A stretch of DNA of 64,000 nucleotides from Alteromonas sp. LMIT006. Its GTDB lineage: Bacteria > Pseudomonadota > Gammaproteobacteria > Enterobacterales > Alteromonadaceae. A program made the translations under genes and the position numbers. A model generated the notes under the pieces. The model did no database searches. It saw only the letters and a program-made list of their open reading frames with translations, and was not told the DNA's origin. Location: the NCBI RefSeq assembly GCF_024300645.1, contig NZ_CP101291.1:1736001-1800000 (forward strand). Reading direction: 5' to 3'. This document shows positions 1-9,338 of the stretch, piece by piece (positions within the stretch are counted from its first letter, which is position 1; the number at the start of each line of letters is the position of its first letter).

Positions 1-2
1 AT

Positions 3-914
3 GATTTTTATGCCTTATTGTTGATGGCAGAAAAACCAGAAGAAGACGGCGGCATGCATGCCAATAGTGCGGTACAAATCGAACTGGATTGTCCAGAGTG
101 TTCGCGTCCGATGAATGTTCGTACCGCAAGCACAGGCGTGTTTTTGGGGTGTACAGGATACAACTTACCTCCCAAAGAGCGTTGCACTAAAACCTTAAAC
201 CTCACACCTGGCGATGAAGCCGTTGCTGTGGTAGACGAGGAAGATTTTGAGACTGAAGCGCTGCGTGCTAAAAAACGCTGTCCTTTGTGTGACACCGCGA
301 TGGATAGTTATTTGGTAAACGAAACCACCAAACTCCATGTGTGTGGAAATACGCCCAATTGTCCAGGTACTGAGATTGAGAAAGGCACATACAAGATCAA
401 AGGTTATGATGGCCCCGTCTTGGAATGCGACAAATGCCAGTCTGATATGGAGCTCAAAAACGGCCGTTTTGGCAAATATTTTGATTGTACTAACGAAGCA
501 TGCAAAAACACTCGTAAGTTACTCAAAAACGGGGAGCCTGCTCCACCGAAAGAAGATCCGGTGCATTTGCCAGAATTACCATGTCAAAAGTCGGAAGGAG
601 CCTATTTTGTTCTGCGTGATGGCGCATCAGGTATTTTCTTAGCTGCGCATAACTTCCCTAAATCTAGAGAAACGCGAGCACCTTTAGTCAGTGAGCTTAA
701 ACGCTTTAAGGACCGTATCTCGCCTAAGTTTTATTACCTAGCGGATGCACCAGCAAAGGATCCTGACGGACAACCTGCTATTGTTCGTTATAGTCGCAAA
801 ACCAAACAGCAATACGTTATGTCAGAGAATGAAAACGGTAAAGCATCAGGTTGGGCTGCTTGGTTCCAAGAAGGTAAATGGGTAGTTGATGATAAACGCA
901 AGAAAGCGAAGTAA
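3..914 (+). CDS. topA: DNA topoisomerase I, C-terminal part (5' truncated by window)
   Basis: C-terminal 303 residues of the type IA topoisomerase that relaxes negative supercoils. The reading frame is open from base 3, so the gene enters from outside the window; the catalytic tyrosine domain is not visible. What remains is the zinc-ribbon tail: four-cysteine clusters of the CPEC...C type, a CPLC/CGNTPNC cluster and a CDKC/CTNEAC cluster, then the conserved SRKTKQQYV stretch and a basic end. This closely follows the E. coli TopA tail, including the [11 protein letters not shown] and [12 protein letters not shown] motifs. It converges on rne with a shared terminator between them. Confidence 0.97.
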   Translation, partial: DFYALLLMAEKPEEDGGMHANSAVQIELDCPECSRPMNVRTASTGVFLGCTGYNLPPKERCTKTLNLTPGDEAVAVVDEEDFETEALRAKKRCPLCDTAMDSYLVNETTKLHVCGNTPNCPGTEIEKGTYKIKGYDGPVLECDKCQSDMELKNGRFGKYFDCTNEACKNTRKLLKNGEPAPPKEDPVHLPELPCQKSEGAYFVLRDGASGIFLAAHNFPKSRETRAPLVSELKRFKDRISPKFYYLADAPAKDPDGQPAIVRYSRKTKQQYVMSENENGKASGWAAWFQEGKWVVDDKRKKAK

Positions 915-946
915 TTTCATTTCTTAAGCGACAAAAGTTAGATATT

Positions 947-980
947 AAAAAAGGCACTTCATTGGGAAGTGCCTTTTTGG
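947..980. terminator. Bidirectional terminator between topA and rne
   Basis: Perfect 13-bp stem (948-960 with 966-978), 5-nt loop, flanked by A-run and T-run on opposite sides, so it can stop transcripts from topA (+) and rne (-). Confidence 0.9.
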
Positions 981-1003
981 TTTGAATGATTCAAGTCATT
1001 CGA

Positions 1004-3832
1004 CTAGTCAACACTTGCTGGTCTAGTCATTGGAGCTTGTGCACGATTCACGACTGAGGCAATCGCTGCTTGGCGTGCAGTGCGAGCAATAGTCGGACGA
1101 GATGCATCATTTAATACGTTGATAACGATATCGCCAAACTCACTTTCTAACGCTTTTGGTAAAGCAGTAGGATGTGATGCTCGAGCTTTACTTGGTAATG
1201 CAGCTTGTTTAGTCGGTTCTGCATCCACTAACTTAGCTGGTTCAGCATCCACCGGGGGGTGAATATCAATACCCGGCTCAGTGACTGTCTCAGTAACGGC
1301 AATCTCGCTTTCAGCGACCATTTCCGTGACACTCGCCGTTTCCACTGCTTGGGTAACTTCAGCCGAGGTCGACGGTTCAGCTTGCTTACCAGATTCGGCC
1401 ATAATAGTCGCATCTTCGTTTTGTTCACTCACGACTGGCTCAACAACGTCTGATTCAACCGCATCGTCCAGTGGCAGTTCTGCTTGCGCCTGTTCTTGTT
1501 TGCGTTTTTGCCCCGCTGCACGTGCATGCCGTGGTGAGCGGCGAGAGCGAGTACGACGCTCTTTGTGTTCAGAGGCTTCATTCTCAGTGTTTTCAGCAGT
1601 ATGCTCTGACACCGACTCCGTTGCAACAGCTGAATCAGTGACTGGTTCAGGTTGCTCTGCCGCTGTATCCGGCGCTGAAGGTATTGTAACAGGTGCTTGA
1701 GTAGACTCAGATACGTTAGGAGTCTCGGTAACGCTTTCTTGCACAACCACTGATGAATCTAGTTCACCATTACTTTCTGCTTCAACTGGCGCTACACGAA
1801 CCGACCTGCGATTATCGCGACGCTTGCGACGTTCACGTGGTGGCTTGCTGACTGTTTCCGCTTCAGCAGCTTCACTGGCTGCACGTTTTGTCTCATTGCG
1901 CTCTGTTTTTGCATTGCGGTCTCTTTTGTCATGCTGTTCGTTGCGTTCGTTACGCTGAGAACGACGTGATTTAGACTTGCGTTCTTTATCTCCATGATCC
2001 CCACGCTCTTCCCCATCACTCTTGTTAGAGCGTTTGCTTTGCGTGCGCGCTTGACCATTACGTCCATTGCGCGCTTGATTGCGACGGTTGGTATTGCGAC
2101 GTTGATTCTGGTTACGGCCACGACCTTTGCCTTTCTTGGCAGGAGCTGGTTTCGGCGCGAACAAAGCGGTTAACCAAGCAATAAATTGAGTTAATATGCT
2201 TGGGGTACTCTCAACTTTTGGTGCGGGTGCTTGTGGTGGCGCAGCCATTCCTTGCAAAGCGGGTTCTTCACGTTTAACTGGTGCGGCTGCCGCAGCAGAC
2301 TCTTGTTTTGCTTCAACCGATTCGGTTAATTCAAGTTTGTAACTGATGTCAGTTAATGCATCTTCTGATCGACGACGATTGATCTCGAAGTGTGGAGTGG
2401 TCAAGTTCACATTTGGCAGTACCAAGATTTGAACTTTATTACGCTCTTCTAGTTGACGTACGGCTTTACGTTTTTCATTCAAAATATACGTTGCAACATC
2501 GACCGGTAATTGCGCTTCAACTTGCGCCGTGTTGTCCTTGATGCATTCTTCTTCAATGATGCGCAAAACGGAAAGCGCTAATGACTCTGTACCTCGAATC
2601 GTACCCAGACCAGTACAACGAGGGCAGACATTATGCGCCGACTCACCTAATGATGGACGCAAGCGTTGACGTGACATCTCCAGTAAGCCAAAACGTGAAA
2701 TGCGGCTTAATTGCACACGCGCGCGGTCACCACTGACTGAGTCTTTCATGCGATTTTCGACTTCACGCTGATGCTTATTCACAGACATGTCAATGAAGTC
2801 AATCACCACAAGACCACCTAAATCACGTAAGCGCAGTTGTCTAGCGATCTCTTCGGCGGCTTCTAAGTTGGTATTAAACGCTGTTTCTTCGATATCGCCA
2901 CCTTTGGTCGCCCGCGCTGAGTTAATATCGATTGAGGTTAATGCTTCTGTTGGATCAATAACGATAGACCCACCAGAGGGTAGACGTACTTCGCGTTTGA
3001 AAGCTGATTCGATTTGGCTTTCAATTTGGTAGTGGCTAAATAATGGCACTTCACCAGTGTATAGTTTGACGCGATTAGCAAAATCAGGACGCACCAATTT
3101 AATATGCTGCAAGGCCTGCTCGTAGACAGACTTCTTGTCGATGACAATCTCACCCACATCACGACGCAAATAATCGCGAATAGCCCGTACAATGACGTTT
3201 GATTCCTGGTGAATCAAAAAGGGTGCAGGGCGGTCTTGAGCAACATCAGATATTGCCTGCCAATGGGTTAATAATACCTTGAGATCCCATGCCAACTCTT
3301 CAGCTGATTTACCCACACCTGCGGTGCGGACAATCAGTCCCATACCTTTGGGTAGGTCAAGTTGATCTAAGGCAGCTTTTAAGTCTGAGCGCTCATCGCC
3401 TTCAATACGACGAGAGATACCACCCGCCCGTGGGTTATTAGGCATCAGGACTAAATAAGAACCAGCTAAACTAATGAACGTAGTCAGGGCTGCGCCTTTC
3501 TGGCCACGTTCTTCTTTGTCGATTTGAATGATGACTTCTTGGCCTTCTTTGACGGCATCCTTGATGTTTGGACGTCCTTCAAATGTGTAGTCATCTGGGA
3601 AGTAATTTCTCGCGATTTCTTTGAGTGGTAAAAATCCGTGACGCTCAGCGCCATAATCAACGAACGCCGCTTCTAGGCTAGGTTCTACGCGAGTGATGGT
3701 GCCTTTGTAGATGTTGGCTTTTTTTTGTTCATGGCCGGGGCTTTCGATGTCTAAATCATATAGCTTTTGACCATCAACAAGTGCAACACGCAGTTCTTCT
3801 TGCTGCGTGGCATTGATGAGCATTCTTTTCAT
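1004..3832 (-). CDS. rne: Ribonuclease E
   Basis: Endoribonuclease E, the scaffold of the RNA degradosome; cleaves single-stranded AU-rich RNA in mRNA decay and rRNA/tRNA processing. The first ~500 residues follow E. coli RNase E almost throughout: S1 domain, 5'-sensor/RNase H region, DNase I-like domain with catalytic aspartates in IDINSAR and VIDFIDM, and the CPRC Zn-link near residue 404. A short hydrophobic amphipathic segment ([14 protein letters not shown], about residue 545) fits the membrane-anchoring helix. The rest is low-complexity and Arg/Glu-rich; it keeps [10 protein letters not shown] (Arg-rich RNA-binding region) and ends with RAQAPMTRP, resembling the PNPase-binding tail. At 942 residues it is shorter than the 1061 of E. 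coli; the disordered tail accounts for this. Confidence 0.97.
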   Translation of the reverse strand: MKRMLINATQQEELRVALVDGQKLYDLDIESPGHEQKKANIYKGTITRVEPSLEAAFVDYGAERHGFLPLKEIARNYFPDDYTFEGRPNIKDAVKEGQEVIIQIDKEERGQKGAALTTFISLAGSYLVLMPNNPRAGGISRRIEGDERSDLKAALDQLDLPKGMGLIVRTAGVGKSAEELAWDLKVLLTHWQAISDVAQDRPAPFLIHQESNVIVRAIRDYLRRDVGEIVIDKKSVYEQALQHIKLVRPDFANRVKLYTGEVPLFSHYQIESQIESAFKREVRLPSGGSIVIDPTEALTSIDINSARATKGGDIEETAFNTNLEAAEEIARQLRLRDLGGLVVIDFIDMSVNKHQREVENRMKDSVSGDRARVQLSRISRFGLLEMSRQRLRPSLGESAHNVCPRCTGLGTIRGTESLALSVLRIIEEECIKDNTAQVEAQLPVDVATYILNEKRKAVRQLEERNKVQILVLPNVNLTTPHFEINRRRSEDALTDISYKLELTESVEAKQESAAAAAPVKREEPALQGMAAPPQAPAPKVESTPSILTQFIAWLTALFAPKPAPAKKGKGRGRNQNQRRNTNRRNQARNGRNGQARTQSKRSNKSDGEERGDHGDKERKSKSRRSQRNERNEQHDKRDRNAKTERNETKRAASEAAEAETVSKPPRERRKRRDNRRSVRVAPVEAESNGELDSSVVVQESVTETPNVSESTQAPVTIPSAPDTAAEQPEPVTDSAVATESVSEHTAENTENEASEHKERRTRSRRSPRHARAAGQKRKQEQAQAELPLDDAVESDVVEPVVSEQNEDATIMAESGKQAEPSTSAEVTQAVETASVTEMVAESEIAVTETVTEPGIDIHPPVDAEPAKLVDAEPTKQAALPSKARASHPTALPKALESEFGDIVINVLNDASRPTIARTARQAAIASVVNRAQAPMTRPASVD

Positions 3833-4326
3833 ATTGTCATATTCTCAATTACGCTGACGCATGAGAATTAGGGCAGGGCTGTGTCCACACTTATAGTGGT
3901 CTGTTCAGACAAAGATATATACACCATGTTCACAACATGGCTTTGCTCCGCTAATTTGTGCATAGCGGGAATAAATTATCTCGTTTTTCTCTTTTAGGTA
4001 TCTACATCAACCTAAAATTGCTCTAATTCTGATTAGTTTGCATCAGCAAAGGTCTTATAAAAAAATGCACAAGCGCAAACGGAGTTAGTTCTCTGTGCGT
4101 TGTGACAACGTGTCATGCTTTGTAAATACCGTGTGTTCGATGGCTTGCTATGTGCATGACGTGCGGTTTGTATTAAGTTAGTAGTGTTCGCATTATGGCG
4201 AGAGACACTTGCTTATGTAGCTTCGTACCAAAAATACAATTTCGCTGTGCATATTATCGCCTGTATTTGGAATTACTGCAACAAAATTCCATGCATGATC
4301 ATAAGCTTATTGATATAATCCGCACC
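3833..4326. promoter_or_regulatory. rne leader and divergent rne/rluC regulatory region
   Basis: About 490 bases between the start codons of rne (-) and rluC (+). The rne side carries several hairpins: arms 3841-3847/3862-3868 (ATTCTCA/TGAGAAT) whose arm nearest rne contains the GAGAAT that would serve as ribosome-binding site; 3924-3930/3934-3940 (CCATGTT/AACATGG); and 3948-3953/3963-3968 (CCGCTA/TAGCGG). In E. coli the rne 5' UTR is about 360 nt and mediates autoregulation by RNase E; a similar role here is inferred. I could not place a convincing sigma-70 promoter for rne. Nothing else coding is seen. Confidence 0.6.
4311..4319 (+). promoter_or_regulatory. Extended -10 promoter of rluC
   Basis: TGATATAAT is a perfect extended -10 (TGn-TATAAT). 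It ends 7 bases before the rluC ATG at 4327, so the predicted transcription start falls on or next to the A of the start codon. No good -35 is visible, which is tolerated by extended -10 promoters. Confidence 0.55.
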
Positions 4327-5292
4327 ATGAATCAAGAATCATCTCCCCAAGTCCGCTTTGTTAACGTTGACAATGATATGTCAGGGCAACGCATTGACAA
4401 TTTTTTGATCACTTATCTTAAAAGTGTCCCTAAAAGTTTGGTTTATCGCTTGTTGCGCAAAGGCGAAATCAGAGTGAACAAAAAGCGCATTAAGGCTGAA
4501 TATAAATTACAGCCTTCTGACATCATTCGAATTGCCCCAATTAAGATTGAACAGAAACATACGGATCAACTCAATCCTAAACTGGATAAAATCGCATCAT
4601 TAGAACAGGCAATTTTGTTTGAGGATGATCGAGTGTTAGCGATAAATAAGCCCTCTGGTCTTGCCGTGCATGGTGGCAGTGGGCTTAATTTTGGCATGAT
4701 TGAAGGGCTCAGAGCGTTGCGTCCACAGCAAGATTTTTTGGAGTTAGTGCATCGCCTTGACCGCGATACATCCGGCGTGATTTTGGTCGCTAAGCGCCGT
4801 TCAGCTTTGCGCAGTTTGCACGAGCAGTTACGGGAAAAACAAATGCAAAAGCGTTACCATGCGATTGTCCACGGCCATTGGCCAGAACATCGGCACAAGG
4901 TTAAGGCGCCTTTGTACAAGAATACTTTACAATCGGGGGAACGGGTTGTGGTGGTAAGGGAAGATGGCAAACCCAGTGAAACACGCTATCGTGTGTTACA
5001 GACGTTTTGCGATGCTACTCTGGTTGAGGCTTCACCGATTACTGGGCGTACCCATCAGATCAGAGTGCATTGTCAAAGTGCAGGGCATGCCATTATTGGC
5101 GATGTAAAATACTGCGAGCCTGAAATCAATAATCAATATGCACAGAATGGCTTTTCCCGACTCGCTTTACATGCGGCTACGCTGTCTTTTATGCATCCAG
5201 CTACCCAAGAGCCTATGCGAATTATGGCTAAATACGACAAACCGTTTAAATATGTGATCCAACAACTTGAAGCCTTGTCAAATCAATCATGA
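4327..5292 (+). CDS. rluC: 23S rRNA pseudouridine synthase RluC
   Basis: Makes pseudouridines at three sites of 23S rRNA (955, 2504 and 2580 in E. coli). N-terminal S4 RNA-binding domain (QRIDNFL...RKGEIRVNKKR), then the RluA-type catalytic domain with the active aspartate in HRLDRDTSGV and the TGRTHQIRVH motif. 321 residues, normal for the family. The frame stays open upstream to 4195, but homology begins at MNQESS, so 4327 is chosen; there is no Shine-Dalgarno sequence before it. It diverges from rne as in E. coli and overlaps the next gene by ATGA. Confidence 0.95.
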   Translation: MNQESSPQVRFVNVDNDMSGQRIDNFLITYLKSVPKSLVYRLLRKGEIRVNKKRIKAEYKLQPSDIIRIAPIKIEQKHTDQLNPKLDKIASLEQAILFEDDRVLAINKPSGLAVHGGSGLNFGMIEGLRALRPQQDFLELVHRLDRDTSGVILVAKRRSALRSLHEQLREKQMQKRYHAIVHGHWPEHRHKVKAPLYKNTLQSGERVVVVREDGKPSETRYRVLQTFCDATLVEASPITGRTHQIRVHCQSAGHAIIGDVKYCEPEINNQYAQNGFSRLALHAATLSFMHPATQEPMRIMAKYDKPFKYVIQQLEALSNQS

Positions 5293-5933
5293 AGCAACCT
5301 TATAAGTGCATTATTTTTGACTGGGATGGCACGCTGATGGATTCTGCTGATAAAATCGTTAACACGATGCAAGAAGCGGCGAGGCGTTCGGATTTGGCTG
5401 TCCCTTCTGCCCCTGCTGTTCATCAGATTGTCGGGATCAGCTTAACTCCTGCAATCGCACGTTTATTCGGTCTGTCTTGTCCAGTTAAAACACAAGAAGT
5501 TGTTGAGCATTATAAGTCAGTTTTTGTGTCATATGACCAAACGCCTTGCCCGTTATTTTTAGGTACCGAGCAATTATTAGAAAACTTAATTGACAAATAT
5601 CGCTTGGCAGTTGCTACTGGTAAAGCGCGAAGGGGGTTGGAGCGTGCTTGGCAGCATACTCAGACAAAAAGTTATTTTGTTGATTCATGCTGTGCCGATG
5701 AGGCTGAATCTAAGCCATCACCGGATATGCTGTTACAGATCCTAGAACGGCAAAAGCTGGCGCCTGAAGAGTGTCTGATGGTGGGGGATACATCCTTTGA
5801 TATGCAAATGGCGCAAAGCATCAATATGCCAAGGGTTGGGGTAAGTTACGGTGTGCATTCGGTGGCGCAACTCAACCAACACAATCCCGTTGCAATCATT
5901 GACTCACCCATCGAGTTACTTAACTGGCTCTAG
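5289..5933 (+). CDS. HAD-superfamily phosphatase (phosphoglycolate-phosphatase-like)
   Basis: Haloacid dehalogenase-type phosphohydrolase, subfamily IA, 214 residues, cytoplasmic. Motif I is DWDGTLMDS (nucleophile and acid/base aspartates), motif II the Thr of VATGK, motif III the Lys of ESKPSP, motif IV VGDTSFDM. The helical cap lies at about residues 20-85. Substrate cannot be told from sequence; Gph-like activity on 2-phosphoglycolate or nucleotides is possible. It overlaps rluC by 4 bases, so it is probably translationally coupled, and its 3' end overlaps yceF by 18 bases on the other strand. Confidence 0.88.
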   Translation: MKQPYKCIIFDWDGTLMDSADKIVNTMQEAARRSDLAVPSAPAVHQIVGISLTPAIARLFGLSCPVKTQEVVEHYKSVFVSYDQTPCPLFLGTEQLLENLIDKYRLAVATGKARRGLERAWQHTQTKSYFVDSCCADEAESKPSPDMLLQILERQKLAPEECLMVGDTSFDMQMAQSINMPRVGVSYGVHSVAQLNQHNPVAIIDSPIELLNWL

Positions 5934-6506
5934 GACATCCACACCGAGTTCGAACAGGATGGCGGTTAACTCAATCAGCGGTAACCCGACCAGCGTATTG
6001 GTATCGCGACCGTTCAAAAATTTGAATAAAGCGATACCTAATCCTTCTGATTTAAAACTCCCCGCACAATCAAACGGTTGCTCACGGTCGACATACCCCT
6101 CAATCTGCTCTTGAGTCAAATCGCGAAAGCCAACAATAAAGGGCTCGACAATGGTTTTTTCAAATTCTTGTTCGGGCAAAAGCACACACAAAGAGGTATA
6201 AAATGTGACCGTTTGACCGCTGCATTGACGTAATTGGGCAATCGCATTGTCGCGATTACCGGGTTTGGTCAAAATAGTATTATCTATGCATGCGACTTGA
6301 TCAGAAGCAATGGTGATGGCATTAGGTTGTCTGGCTGCTACCACTTTGGCTTTCTGATATGCTAATCGGTGCACTAAAGCAGCGGGTGACTCATCTTTAG
6401 CTGGCGTTTCGTCAATCTCTGGGGACACAGAATCGTAGCTGAGTCCAAGTTGGTTTAACAAAGTGCGACGATATTTTGATGATGAAGCTAATATAATTTT
6501 TTTCAT
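5916..6506 (-). CDS. yceF: Maf-family nucleotide pyrophosphatase YceF (7-methyl-GTP pyrophosphatase)
   Basis: Maf/Ham1-fold pyrophosphatase, 196 residues. Visible family motifs: ASSSKYRR near the N-terminus (substrate loop), EIDET, the AYQKA helix, ASDQVACID (metal site) and FDCAGSFKSEG. The family sanitises the nucleotide pool; YceF proteins hydrolyse m7GTP. Placement between rluC and yceD is the E. coli order, which supports the YceF assignment over its paralogue YhdE. It is convergent with, and slightly overlaps, the HAD gene. Confidence 0.9.
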   Translation of the reverse strand: MKKIILASSSKYRRTLLNQLGLSYDSVSPEIDETPAKDESPAALVHRLAYQKAKVVAARQPNAITIASDQVACIDNTILTKPGNRDNAIAQLRQCSGQTVTFYTSLCVLLPEQEFEKTIVEPFIVGFRDLTQEQIEGYVDREQPFDCAGSFKSEGLGIALFKFLNGRDTNTLVGLPLIELTAILFELGVDVLEPVK

Positions 6507-6562
6507 AGATGGTATATCGTTAGAAAATGAATAAAATAAACGATCAATCCACTATATATCCT

Positions 6563-6589
6563 TTGACAGTTGTTGTGCAAATCTATAAT
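6563..6589 (+). promoter_or_regulatory. Promoter of the yceD-rpmF-plsX-fab operon
   Basis: TTGACA at 6563-6568 and TATAAT at 6584-6589, both perfect matches to consensus, separated by a short 15-bp spacer. The expected start is near 6596, only about 5 bases before the yceD ATG. Confidence 0.7.
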
Positions 6590-6600
6590 ATGCGCGCCGT

Positions 6601-7131
6601 ATGCAGAAAGTTAAATTGCCAAAATACCTTGATCCGGTCAAAGCCGCTACCAAGCGTTCTGAGTATTCAGGCGTAATGGTGTCGAAAGACATGCCAAGGT
6701 GGGAAGCGTCCGTCGCTTCATGTGATGAGTTTATCCAAGTGGATGTTAAGTTTGCAAAAGACGCGCAGGGTCTTACTTACTTCCAAGGCGAACTCAGCAC
6801 AGGGGCTCAACTTATCTGTCAACGTTGTAATTCAATCATGCCGCAAGCGACACAAGTGGCTTTTTGTTTCACTCCCGTGCAGGGGAATGAACTTGAGCAC
6901 GATGAATTACCTGACGCTTACGAACCGGTTGCCGTCAACGAACACGGAGAAGTGGACTTGGTGCAATTATTCGAAGACGAATTGATTATTACTTTGCCAA
7001 TTGTACCTGTTCATGCAGAGGATGAGTGCAGTGTTACGCAAAACGATATGACGTTTGGTCAACTTGAACCGGAACAGGAGCGTGAAAACCCATTTGCGGT
7101 TTTACAAAAACTTAAGCGAGACCAGGAGTAA
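6601..7131 (+). CDS. yceD: YceD family protein (DUF177), 23S rRNA accumulation protein
   Basis: 176 residues, DUF177 family. The conserved CQRCN pair of cysteines (about residues 78-81) and the acidic EDELIITLPIVP stretch identify it. E. coli YceD is linked to 23S rRNA accumulation; the molecular role is unclear. It heads the rpmF-plsX-fab cluster, as in most gammaproteobacteria. The ATG lies about 12 bases from a perfect -10, with no Shine-Dalgarno sequence in between. Confidence 0.93.
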   Translation: MQKVKLPKYLDPVKAATKRSEYSGVMVSKDMPRWEASVASCDEFIQVDVKFAKDAQGLTYFQGELSTGAQLICQRCNSIMPQATQVAFCFTPVQGNELEHDELPDAYEPVAVNEHGEVDLVQLFEDELIITLPIVPVHAEDECSVTQNDMTFGQLEPEQERENPFAVLQKLKRDQE

Positions 7132-7134
7132 ATT

Positions 7135-7305
7135 ATGGCAGTACAGCAAAATCGTAAAACCCGCGCTAAGCGTGGTATGCGTCGTTCACATGATGCTCTC
7201 ACAGGCGCAACTTTGTCTGTCGATTCTACATCAGGTGAAACGCACCGTCGTCACCACGTGACGGCTGATGGTTTTTACAAAGGCAAAAAAGTCGTAGGCA
7301 ACTAA
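7135..7305 (+). CDS. rpmF: 50S ribosomal protein L32
   Basis: 56-residue ribosomal protein, nearly identical in pattern to E. coli L32 ([35 protein letters not shown]). It is the cysteine-free, zinc-independent form. The AGGAG ribosome-binding site sits in the last codons of yceD and the start is 3 bases after its stop. Co-transcription with fatty-acid genes links ribosome and membrane synthesis. Confidence 0.98.
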   Translation: MAVQQNRKTRAKRGMRRSHDALTGATLSVDSTSGETHRRHHVTADGFYKGKKVVGN

Positions 7306-7315
7306 GCTCGATTTT

Positions 7316-8353
7316 ATGTCAGTACTAACCATTGCGTTAGATTCAATGGGGGGAGATCATGGTCCCCCCATTATTATTTCTGGAGCAATAAAAGCGCTCC
7401 ACCAACACTCGCATCTCTTTCTTATCTTGTGCGGCGACGCACACCTTATCAACCGTGAACTCAAAGAAGTCCAAACAGCAATTTGTCAGCGAATTAAAGT
7501 CGTGCATTGCCAAGATGTGGTTACCATGGAGGATAAACCGTCGACCGCTTTGCGTCGCAAAAAAGACTCTTCCATGCGTCGAGCGATTGAGCTAGTCGCC
7601 TCAGGTGAAGCCGATGCTTGCGTCAGTGCAGGTAATACTGGGGCTTTGTTTGCTCTTGCAGCGGTGTTACTCAAAACTTTACCCGGTATTGACCGTCCAG
7701 CACTGGTTTCGCATTTGCCTTGCCAGTCAGAGCAATCAGTATGGTTATTGGACTTGGGCGCGAATATCAGTAACTCAGACACTACCTTAGTACAAAATGC
7801 CGTCATGGGCTCAGTGCTTGCGCAAACCGTTGGTCATTTAGGTGCTAAGCGGGGTAATTTTGCCCCTAAAGTCGCCTTGTTGAACGTAGGTGAAGAACAT
7901 ACCAAAGGTCACGAAAGCATCCAAAAAGCCGCTAACAGGCTGAGACAATTAAATAAAATTAATTTCATTGGTTATCTGGAAGCCAATGACATTTTAAGTG
8001 GTAAAGCTGACGTCATCGTCACTGACGGTTTTACTGGAAATGTGGCGTTAAAAGCAAGTGAAGGCATTTACACCTTTCTGCGAGCGGAGATTTATCGTAT
8101 TACTTGCAGCAGTTTATGGATGAAATTGCTGGCTATGTTATGTATTCCGATCCTCAAAAAACTATACAAAAAGATCAAGCCCGACCAGTATAACGGCGCG
8201 AGTTTGATAGGATTAGCAGGTATTGTGGTAAAAAGTCATGGCAACGCGAATGCAAACGCGGTAGCTTCTGCAATAACTCAAGCAGTACATGAAGTCGAGC
8301 AAGACATTCCACACAAAATAAAAACAACAATCGCCAACATATTGCTGGAGTAA
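7316..8353 (+). CDS. plsX: Phosphate acyltransferase PlsX
   Basis: Converts acyl-ACP and phosphate to acyl-phosphate, the donor for glycerol-3-phosphate acylation in phospholipid synthesis; peripheral at the inner membrane. 345 residues, usual length. Conserved ALDSMGGDHGP N-terminus, CVSAGNTGAL, LDLGAN, LLNVGEE and the DGFTGNVALK signature. Ten bases after rpmF and ten before fabH, so one transcript. Confidence 0.97.
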   Translation: MSVLTIALDSMGGDHGPPIIISGAIKALHQHSHLFLILCGDAHLINRELKEVQTAICQRIKVVHCQDVVTMEDKPSTALRRKKDSSMRRAIELVASGEADACVSAGNTGALFALAAVLLKTLPGIDRPALVSHLPCQSEQSVWLLDLGANISNSDTTLVQNAVMGSVLAQTVGHLGAKRGNFAPKVALLNVGEEHTKGHESIQKAANRLRQLNKINFIGYLEANDILSGKADVIVTDGFTGNVALKASEGIYTFLRAEIYRITCSSLWMKLLAMLCIPILKKLYKKIKPDQYNGASLIGLAGIVVKSHGNANANAVASAITQAVHEVEQDIPHKIKTTIANILLE

Positions 8354-8362
8354 TACCCAATT

Positions 8363-9322
8363 ATGTATTCAAAAATCATTGGCACGGGAAGCTATTTCCC
8401 CAGTGAGGTTCGCAGCAACGCCGACCTGGAACTTATGGTCGATACCTCAGATCAATGGATCACCGATCGCACTGGTATTAAAGAACGTCGTATTATTGGG
8501 CCAGATGAGACGGCTGGTACAATGGGTGCTGAAGCGGCTCGGTCAGCCTTCGAATATAATCAAATTGATCCTAAATCAATGGATATGATCGTGTGTGCCA
8601 CAACGTCTGGGAAGACGGCTTTGCCCAGCACGGCATGCGAAATTCAACGTATTCTAGAGTTAGATGGTATTCCTGCGTTTGATGTGGCTGCAGCATGTGC
8701 CGGATTTTGTTATGCGCTCAGTGTTGCCGACCAATACATCAAGTCAGGTATGGCAAAGCGTATTTTGGTCATTGGCACAGACTGCTTGTCACGACTGGTC
8801 GACCCTAAAGATCGCTCTATGGTGATCTTATTCGGTGATGGCGCAGGCGCTACCATTATTGAAGCCTCTGAAGAACCGGGGATTTTATCCACCCATATTC
8901 ATGCCGCCGGTTCCTATTCTGATTTATTGTATGTAGGGAATCCGACTCGTGGTGATGAAGCCTCCGTTCATGAAAATTGGGGGGTGATGAAAGGCAATGA
9001 AGTCTTCAAAATGGCGGTAACTAAGCTAAGTGAAGTGGTTGAGCAAACTCTTGCAGCGAATAATTTGGACAAATCCGACATTGATTGGTTAGTACCACAT
9101 CAAGCTAACTTTCGCATTATCAACGCCATTGCCAAAAAGCTGAATATGTCACTTGAACAAGTTGTTATCACGCTCGAGTATTACGGAAATACGTCGGCCG
9201 CAACCGTTCCTACTGCTTTGGATACCGCTATTCGTGATGGTCGTATCCAACGTGGACAAAACTTATTGCTTGAAGCATTTGGCGGCGGATTCGCTTGGGC
9301 TTCTGCGTTAATTAAATATTAG
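8363..9322 (+). CDS. fabH: 3-oxoacyl-ACP synthase III (FabH)
   Basis: Starts fatty-acid elongation by condensing acetyl-CoA with malonyl-ACP. 319 residues. Thiolase fold with the catalytic triad visible: Cys in AAACAGF (about residue 112), His in PHQANFRI, Asn in YYGNTSAAT. The C-terminal FGGGFAWAS motif is typical. Second gene of the fatty-acid synthesis run. Confidence 0.98.
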   Translation: MYSKIIGTGSYFPSEVRSNADLELMVDTSDQWITDRTGIKERRIIGPDETAGTMGAEAARSAFEYNQIDPKSMDMIVCATTSGKTALPSTACEIQRILELDGIPAFDVAAACAGFCYALSVADQYIKSGMAKRILVIGTDCLSRLVDPKDRSMVILFGDGAGATIIEASEEPGILSTHIHAAGSYSDLLYVGNPTRGDEASVHENWGVMKGNEVFKMAVTKLSEVVEQTLAANNLDKSDIDWLVPHQANFRIINAIAKKLNMSLEQVVITLEYYGNTSAATVPTALDTAIRDGRIQRGQNLLLEAFGGGFAWASALIKY

Positions 9323-9338
9323 TTCGAAAGGAATTTTT

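Noticed and set aside
18-26. TTG or ATG near the left edge as the start of a separate zinc-ribbon protein
   Set aside because: The frame is open to the window edge and the residues match the middle of TopA, so the gene is simply cut.
1080-2121. Several open frames on both strands inside the rne tail
   Set aside because: They are shadows of the biased Arg/Glu/Val codons of the RNase E disordered region; no start signals or homology.
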